This document shows positions 57,848 through 64,000 of a DNA stretch of 64,000 nucleotides, piece after piece. The notes under the pieces are model-generated. The model did not search any database. It saw nothing but the letters and a program-made list of their open reading frames with translations, and had not been told where the DNA came from. Source of the DNA: DASUPK01 sp963795665 (lineage in GTDB: Bacteria > Actinomycetota > Thermoleophilia > Solirubrobacterales > 70-9). Numbering within the stretch: the first letter of the stretch is position 1; each line of letters starts with the position of its first letter. A program made the translations under genes and the position numbers. Location: positions 62,001-126,000 of the forward strand of contig CAWCIP010000002.1 of NCBI GenBank assembly GCA_963795665.1, read 5' to 3'.

Positions 57848-60433
57848 GTGACTGGCGACCGGCAAATCGGTCGAGGATCGGTCGGTTTCGCGCTTGGCCT
57901 GCTCGCCGGCGCATTTCTCATCGCCGTCCTGATGCTGCCTTCCGGCGCCATCGCGAAACAGCATCACAAGAAGGGGCTGACGCTGCGCTTCCAGAGCGGC
58001 GCGCAGAGCGACCAGGCGCTGCTCAGCTCGCGGCAGGTCCAGGTGGCGGTCCGCTCTCCGAAGAAGAAGCGCAAGCTCGTACTCGCCGTCAGGGGGTTCG
58101 GCGGCGGCCCGGCACTGACCGACCCACTTCGCATCTCCGTCCGCAAGGGCAAGAAGAAGAAGATCTCGCTCCCGCTGAGCGCCGCAGGGAGCGACGTGCT
58201 CCAGGCCTGCGGCGCGAGCGGTCTGGTCTTGACCGCCAAGGTCCCGGGCAAGCACCGCAAGAAGGGCGGCAAGCACCACAAGAAGCGCAAGAAGGGAAAG
58301 TCCCCGAAGGGGAGCGCAACGCTGTCGCAGACGGTGCCGCAGTGCGACGTGCTTTCTCGCGCCGATCGCTGCGAGATCATCGCCAGCCCGGGAACGAACT
58401 GCCTGTTCCCCTGGCCGAGCGACCACTACACGGTCCCCGACTCCGGGACGCCCACCGGCCTGCGCGTCAACCTCAGCGACGCCTCGACGCCGGCGAACAA
58501 GAGCGGCGTGCACATCAACCCCGCGGACATCAACCGCAGCGACGGTTTCAGCCCGGGCGAGAGCATCGTCACCCGGATCCCCGGGCTCGACAACCCCACC
58601 GCCTTCCAGAAGACCGGCGCGGTCCCGCTCACCGACATGGACCGGGCGTTCGACCCCAACCAGCCGGTCGTGCTGATCGACGCCTCCACGGGCCAGCGCC
58701 AGCTGATCTTCTCGGAGCTGGACTCCACCGCATCCGGCCCCGGCAGCACCGACCTGATCATCAGGCCGGGCCGCAACCTGATCGAGGGCCACCGCTACAT
58801 CGTCGCGATGCGCAACCTGAAGGACTCCTCCGGCAACACGATCCCCGCCCCGCCGGGCTTCGTGCTCTACAGGGACGGCGTCGTGACGAACGTCCCCGCG
58901 ATCGAGAGCCGGCGGGCCCACTTCGACGAGATCCTCTCCAAGCTCGAGCAGTCCGGGATTCCCCGAGGCGACCTCTACAACGCCTGGGACTTCACCGTCG
59001 CCAGCACGACGAACATCACCCAGCGGATGCTCTCGATCCGAGACCGGGGGCTGGCCGACCTCGGCGATACGACCCCCGGTGACGGCGTCATGCAGGGCTC
59101 GTCCCCCGCCTTCACGGTCACCGATGTGAAGACCGTCGACGATTCGGGCAACCCCCTGACGGGCAGCCACGCCGACCAGAACGTCCGCGAGGTCACCGGC
59201 ACCTACCAGGTGCCGTGCTTCCTCAGCACCCCCGGGTGCACACCTGGCGGCCATTTCAACCTCGGACCCGACGGACTGCCCCAGCAGACCCCGGGTAACA
59301 CGATGGCGGCTCGCTTCACCTGCAACATCCCGCTCTCCGCGGTCACGGAGACGGGCGGCCCGGGCTCGGGCGTGTGGAGCCTCGACCACGCCGTCAGGCC
59401 CTCGATGTACGGGCACGGCCTGTTCGGCGACTACACCGAGGTCCACACCACCAACGTGCGCGAGCTCGGCAACGACGAGGGCGTGTTGACCTGCGCCACC
59501 GATTTCACGGGGATGATGGAGGACGACGTCGGCACCGCGATCGTCGCGCTACAGGACCTGTCGAAGTTCCAGCCGCTCCCGGACGGGCTTCAGCAGGGCT
59601 TCCTCAACTTCATCTACCTGGACCGGCTGCTGATGAAGTCCGGTGGCTTCTCGAGCGATCCGGCGTTCCAGTTCGGCGGCCAGTCGGTGATCGACCACAA
59701 CGACGGCGTCTACTACTACGGCAACAGCCAGGGTGGGATCGCGGGCGGAGCGCTGACGGCCGTCGAGCCCGACATCACGCGCACGGTTCTCTACGTCCCC
59801 GGCATGAACTACTCGACGCTGCTCACCCGCAGCGTCGACTTCGCCGATTACGCCACGGTCCTCTACCCGTCCTACCCGAACGAATCCGAGCGCCCACTGC
59901 TCCTCGCGATGATCCAGATGATGTGGGACAGGGGTGAGCCGAACGGCTACGCCAACCACATGACCAGCAACCCGTTGCCCGGCACTCCGGCGCACCATGT
60001 CCTGATCGATATGGCGTATGGCGACCATCAGGTATCCAACGTGACGACCGAGGTGGAGGCCAGGACGATCGGGGCGCCACTGCGCCATCCGACGCTCGAT
60101 CCGGGGCGCACCCCCGGCTTCGTCGACTTCTTCCCGGACATCCCGACGCTCGGGAACCTCTCGGGCCCGGCCGCAAACGGAAACGGGTTCTTCGTCTGGG
60201 ACATCGGCCCCAAGCGCGACGATGGATCGGGCGGCTTCCTCGGCACCGATCCGGCGCCCATCACCAACACGGCTCCCGACGATTCCTTCGGCGTCGACCC
60301 GCACGACACGGTGATCAACACCTCGGCGGACATCCGCCACCAGATCGCGGAGTTCCTGATGCCGAGCGGGCACATCGTCGACCCCTGCGGTGCCGACCCC
60401 TGTTACGCGGCGGGCTGGGCCGGGCCGCCCTGA
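57848..60433 (+). CDS. Large secreted alpha/beta-hydrolase-like protein (copy B)
   Basis: An 861-aa paralog of the product of 6772-9390. An N-terminal hydrophobic signal (FALGLLAGAFLIAVLMLPSGAIA) is followed by a Lys/His-rich part (KHRKKGGKHHKKRKKGK). The extracytoplasmic body shares many blocks with copy A: PWPSDHYTV, DGFSPGE, DPNQPVVLIDASTGQRQ, GHRYIVAMRNLKD, AWDFTVAS, LGDTTPGDGV. The nucleophile elbow GNSQGG lies near residue 626 and GDHQVSN near 724. The GTG at 57848 follows GAGGAGAGAGG. The function is unknown; esterase, lipase or polyester depolymerase are the main options. Confidence 0.75.
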   Translation: MTGDRQIGRGSVGFALGLLAGAFLIAVLMLPSGAIAKQHHKKGLTLRFQSGAQSDQALLSSRQVQVAVRSPKKKRKLVLAVRGFGGGPALTDPLRISVRKGKKKKISLPLSAAGSDVLQACGASGLVLTAKVPGKHRKKGGKHHKKRKKGKSPKGSATLSQTVPQCDVLSRADRCEIIASPGTNCLFPWPSDHYTVPDSGTPTGLRVNLSDASTPANKSGVHINPADINRSDGFSPGESIVTRIPGLDNPTAFQKTGAVPLTDMDRAFDPNQPVVLIDASTGQRQLIFSELDSTASGPGSTDLIIRPGRNLIEGHRYIVAMRNLKDSSGNTIPAPPGFVLYRDGVVTNVPAIESRRAHFDEILSKLEQSGIPRGDLYNAWDFTVASTTNITQRMLSIRDRGLADLGDTTPGDGVMQGSSPAFTVTDVKTVDDSGNPLTGSHADQNVREVTGTYQVPCFLSTPGCTPGGHFNLGPDGLPQQTPGNTMAARFTCNIPLSAVTETGGPGSGVWSLDHAVRPSMYGHGLFGDYTEVHTTNVRELGNDEGVLTCATDFTGMMEDDVGTAIVALQDLSKFQPLPDGLQQGFLNFIYLDRLLMKSGGFSSDPAFQFGGQSVIDHNDGVYYYGNSQGGIAGGALTAVEPDITRTVLYVPGMNYSTLLTRSVDFADYATVLYPSYPNESERPLLLAMIQMMWDRGEPNGYANHMTSNPLPGTPAHHVLIDMAYGDHQVSNVTTEVEARTIGAPLRHPTLDPGRTPGFVDFFPDIPTLGNLSGPAANGNGFFVWDIGPKRDDGSGGFLGTDPAPITNTAPDDSFGVDPHDTVINTSADIRHQIAEFLMPSGHIVDPCGADPCYAAGWAGPP

Positions 60434-60453
60434 TCGGCCGGCACGGCGCTTTC

Positions 60454-61423
60454 TCAGTCCGCTGGAGCGCCGGCGATCCGCTCGGCCGCGGCCTCGATCC
60501 GCTCGGGAGTGCCGGCCTCGGCGACTGATGCCAGACCGAGGCGCTCGAGCTCATCGGGCGCCATCGCGATCTGACCGACGATGGCGTGCAGTGGGATCCG
60601 GGCCGCATGACAACGGCGCGCGACCTCGCCGGTCAGCTTGCCCTCGCGTGCTGGGCGGATCGAGTCGCCCCTCTCCGGTGATCACCGCGTCGGCGTCCTC
60701 CAGGCGGCGATCGAATCCGAGGATCCCGAGAACGAAGGCTGCGCCGGGGACCAGGTGGGCGCCGAAGGCCGCCCAGAGGCCTCCCGAGAGGCCTCCCGCG
60801 GCGCCGGTCATCGCCCGGCCGCGTGGGTCCCGCGGTAGGGCTCCGGCCTCAGCGACCAGCCGCGACGTGAGCCTCTCGACCTGATCGGGCGAGGCGCCCT
60901 TCTGGGGCGCGAAGATCTCCGCCGCCAGCTCGAAGGGCACGGAGGTGTCGCAGAGGACCTCGAGCTTTGCCCCCTGGAGTCCCGCTGTCTCGAGGGCGTC
61001 GATCGCCCCCCGGCCGCCGTCCGTGCTCGCGCTGCCGCCGGCGGCCACCAGGACGCGACGGGCGCCGGCTTCGATGGCGGCGGCGATCAGCTCGCCGGTG
61101 CCGGCGCTGCCGGCTCGCTCCGGATCACGCTCGCCCTCGTCGACCAGGTCGAGGCCGGACGCGGCCGCGACCTCGACGATCGCCGTCGAGCCGTCGCGGA
61201 CCAGGCCGTATCCGGCCTCGATCGGGCGGCCGAGTGGATCGTGGGCCGGCGCGGTGCGGAGCTCCCCCCCGAGGGCCTCGACCAGGACCGTCGTGGTCCC
61301 CTCGCCGCCGTCAGCCGCCGGACAGAGGTCTGCGCGGGCGCCCGCGCGGTCCAAGCCCCTGCCGATCGCCTCGGCGACCTCGCCGGCGCTCAGCGTCCCC
61401 TTGAAGGAGTCGGGAGCGACCAG
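60454..61423 (-). CDS. glxK: Glycerate 2-kinase (GlxK/GarK type), frameshifted
   Basis: Phosphorylates glycerate. The N-terminal part has VAPDSFKGTLSAGEVAEAIGRGL, PAADGGEGT and AAGGSASTDGGRGA. The second half continues in another frame with GKLTGEVARRCHAARIPLHAIVGQI and ends at 60454. The break fits one extra C in the CCC run at 60641-60643; removing it gives LDPPSTRGKLTGEV, the expected family junction. No ATG/GTG/TTG precedes the conserved N-terminus; CTG at 61423, 8 bases beyond the acyl-CoA ligase stop, fits best, and an automatic TTG start (61354) would lose the phosphate-binding start. Confidence 0.75.
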
Positions 61424-61430
61424 GTACGAC

Positions 61431-63248
61431 TTACGCGTAAAGGGCGTCGACGTCCTGCTCGAACTTGTCGGCGACGACGTTCCGCTTGACCTTCATCGTC
61501 GGCGTCAGCTCGCCGGTCTCCTGGGAGAGATCGTGGGGCAGGATCTCGAACTTCTTCACCTGCTCCACGCGGGCGAACTTCTCGTTGATCTCGTCAAGGT
61601 GTTTTTGCAGGATCGCCCGCATCCCCTCGTTGCGGCGCAGCTCGGCGGGATCGGCCGTCCAGCCCTTCTCGGCACAGAGCTTCTCGCACTCCTCCATGTC
61701 GAGAGTGATCAGCGCGACCAGGTACGGCCGGCGATCGCCGATCACCACGCATTGGGAGACGTAGGGGCTCTGCTTGATCTCGGCCTCGAGGTTCGCCGGG
61801 GTGATGTTCTTGCCGCCCGCGGTGATGATGATGTCCTTCTTGCGGCCGGTGATCGAGAGATAGCCGTCCTCATCGAGCTCCCCGATGTCGCCGGTGTGCA
61901 GCCAGCCGTCCTCCAGCGTCTCGCGAGTCGCCTCCTCGTTCTTGTAGTAGCCCTGGAAGATGTTCGGGCCCTTGACGAGGATCTCGCCGTCCTCGGCGAT
62001 CTTGATCTCACAGCCGTTGAACGCTCGGCCGACCTTGCCGAACTTGAAGGCGTCGGGCCTGGCGACGGTCGCGGCGGTGGAGGTCTCGGTCATGCCCCAG
62101 CCCTCGAGGATGAGGACGCCGGCGGCGTCGAAGAAGCGCAGGATCTCGGGGTTGATCGGGGCGGCGCCGGTGACGCAGTTCTTGATGTTGCCGCCGAACA
62201 GTGCGCGGATCTTGGAGAGCACCTGCTTGTCGGCGATCTCGTACTGCTTGCGCAGCAGCCAGCCGACCGGCTTGCCGGCGCGCTCGCGCTCGCGGACCTT
62301 CTTGCCGACGCCGATCGCCCAGTTGAAGACGAGCTTCTTGAGGCCGCCTGACTTCTCCACCTCGCTCGTGGCCGCCGTGTAGATCTTCTCGAAGATGCGC
62401 GGCACCGACGGGAAGTACTCCGGCTTGACCTCGGCCAGGTTGGGGACGATCTTCAGCGGATCCCGCTCCCAATAGGCGATGTTGCCGCCCAGATCGAAGC
62501 TCAGGAACTGGATCAGCAAGGCGAACGAGTGCGCGAGCGGCAGGAAGAGGTAGGTGGTCGTCTCACTGTCGAGGACGCTCTCGTCGAGGGCCATCGTGAC
62601 CATCGAGCGGTAGTTGCCATGGGAGATGACGCAGCCCTTGGGCGGGCCGGTCGTGCCCGAGGTGTAGATGAACGTGCAGATGTCGTCGGGAGTGACGGAC
62701 TGCCAGCGCTGCTCCCACTCGGAGTCCGAGTGGCCCGATCCGGCCTCGATCAGCTCGTCCATCGAGATCGCGTCGCCTCCCGATCCCTCCATGCGGATCA
62801 CGCGCTCGAGCTTGGGCACCCGATCGCGGATCTCGTCGATCTTCGCGAGCTGCTCCGAGTCCTCGACGATCACCGCCTTGGCGTCGGAGTTCTCGATCAC
62901 GTACTGACACTCCTCGGGGGAGTTGGTCTGGTAGATCGGGACGACCGTGGCGCCGACGCTGAGCGCCGCGAAGTCGAAGTAGGTCCACTCGGGGCGGGTG
63001 TTGGCGAGGATCGAGACCTTGTCGCCCTTCTCGATCCCGAGCTCGATCAGGCCGAGGGCGAGCTGCCGGACGATCTCGCCCACCTCGCGATAGGTCTTCG
63101 AGACCCACTGTCCCGATGAGTCCTTGTAGGTGACGGCGGCGAGGTCGGCGTGTCGCTCCGCCGCCAGCGGCATCAGGTCCGCGCAGGTCTTGCTGTGGGT
63201 GCTTGACTCCGCGGCGCTACCGGTCGCCGCGACGGTCGCAGTCTCCAT
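61431..63248 (-). CDS. fadD: Long-chain fatty acid-CoA ligase (AMP-binding)
   Basis: Activates fatty acids to acyl-CoA through an acyl-AMP intermediate; 605 aa. The P-loop-like motif YTSGTTGPPKG is near residues 192-202. EGWGMTETS gives the adenylate-binding motif, and DGWLHTGDIGELDEDGYLSITGRKKDIIITAGGKNI the hinge and the A8 motif. The ATG at 63248 (METATVAATG) is chosen. A longer in-frame start would run across the operator palindrome at 63268-63287. The glycerate kinase gene lies 8 bases downstream and is likely co-transcribed. Confidence 0.92.
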   Translation of the reverse strand: METATVAATGSAAESSTHSKTCADLMPLAAERHADLAAVTYKDSSGQWVSKTYREVGEIVRQLALGLIELGIEKGDKVSILANTRPEWTYFDFAALSVGATVVPIYQTNSPEECQYVIENSDAKAVIVEDSEQLAKIDEIRDRVPKLERVIRMEGSGGDAISMDELIEAGSGHSDSEWEQRWQSVTPDDICTFIYTSGTTGPPKGCVISHGNYRSMVTMALDESVLDSETTTYLFLPLAHSFALLIQFLSFDLGGNIAYWERDPLKIVPNLAEVKPEYFPSVPRIFEKIYTAATSEVEKSGGLKKLVFNWAIGVGKKVRERERAGKPVGWLLRKQYEIADKQVLSKIRALFGGNIKNCVTGAAPINPEILRFFDAAGVLILEGWGMTETSTAATVARPDAFKFGKVGRAFNGCEIKIAEDGEILVKGPNIFQGYYKNEEATRETLEDGWLHTGDIGELDEDGYLSITGRKKDIIITAGGKNITPANLEAEIKQSPYVSQCVVIGDRRPYLVALITLDMEECEKLCAEKGWTADPAELRRNEGMRAILQKHLDEINEKFARVEQVKKFEILPHDLSQETGELTPTMKVKRNVVADKFEQDVDALYA

Positions 63249-63267
63249 GCGATGGAGTCTATTAGGA

Positions 63268-63287
63268 GGCTGGCTGAGCAGCCAGCC
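63268..63287. promoter_or_regulatory. Palindromic operator upstream of acyl-CoA ligase
   Basis: GGCTGGCTG-AG-CAGCCAGCC is a perfect 9+2+9 palindrome with the same core (CTGGCTG-nn-CAGCCAG) as 5590-5609. Read on the gene's strand it is followed after 3 bases by TAATAG (a -10-like hexamer) and after 10 more by the ATG at 63248. These are exactly the spacings seen before the acyl-CoA dehydrogenase. Confidence 0.6.
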
Positions 63288-63298
63288 GACGCCCTGGC

Positions 63299-63475
63299 TT
63301 AAGCGGTGGCCTGCTTGTTCTGAGCCTGGAACACCCGGAGCGAGGATTCGAAGAGGGTCTTGTCGATCCGACCCTTGAGGATGGGCACATTCATCTCGAT
63401 GCACTTCGAGAGCACATCGCGCCGCTTCATGTGCATCTCATCCGCAAGCTCCGTGGGCGTCAGGTGAACGGACAT
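63299..63475 (-). CDS. Small protein resembling the IF-2 N-terminal (IF2_N) domain
   Basis: A 58-aa product: SVHLTPTELADEMHMKRRDVLSKCIEMNVPILKGRIDKTLFESSLRVFQ has the helical pattern of the IF2_N module (E-L-A-x-x-x-x-x-x-x-D-V-L-x-K-C). The ATG at 63475 follows GAGGAGAGGAG. It is driven by a near-consensus promoter (63547-63574). Whether it binds nucleic acid or ribosomes is unknown. Confidence 0.65.
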   Translation of the reverse strand: MSVHLTPTELADEMHMKRRDVLSKCIEMNVPILKGRIDKTLFESSLRVFQAQNKQATA

Positions 63476-63546
63476 ATAGGCCACTCCTCTCCTCGTGAAC
63501 GCCGAAGATCCGGCCGCGGTTTCTGTGGCGACCGTAGGTGGATTCA

Positions 63547-63574
63547 TGTATATCGCTTCAGGGCGACGTGTCAA
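63547..63574 (-). promoter_or_regulatory. Near-consensus sigma-70 promoter for the 58-aa protein
   Basis: On the minus strand TTGACA (63574-63569) and TATACA (63552-63547) are 16 bases apart: a perfect -35 and a 5-of-6 -10. Transcription would start about 65 bases before the ATG at 63475, giving a leader with a strong ribosome site. Confidence 0.7.
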
Positions 63575-63600
63575 TCATTTTTTCGCAGTTTGCGGGGGAT

Positions 63601-64000
63601 CTACACCGGATTTGGCACGTCGATGAACTCGTGTTCCACGGCGAAGCGCTCGGCGACGAGCTCCCCGAGCCGCCGGATCCCGAAGGTCTCGGTGGCGTAG
63701 TGGCCGGCGGCCAGGAAGTGGACCCCGTACTCGCGCGCCTCCCCCATCACGGGCTCACTCGGCTCGCCGGTGACCAGTGCCGAGAGCCCCAGCCGCCCCG
63801 CCTCGTGAATCGCGAAGGCGCCGCCGCCGGTGACGATGCCGACGCTGGAGATCCGCTCCGGTCCCGCATCGAAGACGAGGGGCTCCCGGCCGACGGCCTC
63901 CGTCAGCCGACGGCCCAGCTCGGACACGTCGATCGGATCGGCGGCGCGTCCGATCGCGCCCACCGCGGTGCCCTTCGCCTCGCCGAAGGGGCGCCCGTCC
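63601..64000 (-). CDS. Nif3-like dinuclear metal protein, C-terminal part (cut by window edge)
   Basis: The frame is open to the right edge. It contains DGRPFGEAKGTAV..IG, VTGGGAFAIHEAGRLGLSALVTGE and YGVHFLAAGHYATETFGIRRLGELVAERF, the C-terminal signatures of the Nif3/YbgI (DUF34) family, which bind two metal ions; the H-Y-A-T-E motif holds metal ligands. The molecular function of the family is still debated. The N-terminal half lies beyond the window. Confidence 0.85.
   Translation of the reverse strand, partial: DGRPFGEAKGTAVGAIGRAADPIDVSELGRRLTEAVGREPLVFDAGPERISSVGIVTGGGAFAIHEAGRLGLSALVTGEPSEPVMGEAREYGVHFLAAGHYATETFGIRRLGELVAERFAVEHEFIDVPNPV

Noticed and set aside
57020..59446. 808-codon minus-strand frame extending the SDR gene
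   Set aside because: Only the last 245 codons show SDR motifs; the rest is antisense to the secreted hydrolase copy B.

Overview
The window is a high-GC actinobacterial chromosome segment. Almost every codon third position is G or C, GTG/TTG starts are common, and the translation and transcription genes are in actinobacterial order. The zinc (C+) forms of L33, L36, S14 and S4, an L10-leader RNA and a DtxR/IdeR-type iron box also fit. The low-complexity tails on many ribosomal proteins and the companion genes suggest the Thermoleophilia/Solirubrobacterales branch. That placement is inference and was not tested by phylogeny.

Layout. 1-152: start of a GTP cyclohydrolase (FolE2/MptA type) running off the left edge. 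315-2905: principal-type sigma factor and an ABC-2 exporter pair. 3089-6771: two tRNA genes (Tyr-GTA, Thr-GGT), each overlapped by an open frame, plus an SDR, an FHA-domain membrane protein and an acyl-CoA dehydrogenase. 6772-13611: an export-oriented cluster with a large secreted alpha/beta-hydrolase-like protein, a PhoD phosphatase, a parallel beta-helix protein and a lipoprotein. 13745-25641: rpmG-secE-nusG-rplK-rplA-(L10 leader)-rplJ-rplL-rpoB-rpoC. 25707-29476: accessory genes (VOC, HAD, four-helix membrane paralogs) interleaved with rpsL-rpsG, so that the classical str operon is split. 29723-33119: fusA-tuf. 33269-45342: the S10/spc ribosomal gene block from rpsJ to rplO, then secY-adk. 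45356-48827: map, then rpmJ-rpsM-rpsK-rpsD-rpoA, with no infA between map and rpmJ. 48859-52261: rplQ, two tiny membrane paralogs, truA, an iron permease and surE. 52299-61423: ligA (frameshifted), a DacB-type carboxypeptidase, a patatin, an SDR, a second copy of the secreted hydrolase and a glycerate kinase (frameshifted). 61431-64000: long-chain acyl-CoA ligase, a 58-aa IF2_N-like protein and a partial Nif3-family gene.

Most of the window is the core gene-expression machinery, arranged as tightly coupled genes with 1-8 base overlaps. The most notable non-coding signal is a 9+2+9 palindrome with core CTGGCTG-nn-CAGCCAG in front of both the acyl-CoA dehydrogenase (5590-5609) and the acyl-CoA ligase (63268-63287). 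The two copies have identical geometry relative to a -10-like hexamer and to the start codon. This looks like the operator of a fatty-acid regulon whose regulator is not in the window.

Other points are attenuator-like leaders before fusA and rpmJ, REP-like inverted repeats around rpsL-rpsG, and an exact 26-bp palindromic repeat inside rplD and rplV. Several genes (ligA, glycerate kinase, probably rplE) carry +1 shifts that look more like base-calling errors than decay. No CRISPR array, transposase or prophage was seen. No gene-free stretch exceeds 300 bases.
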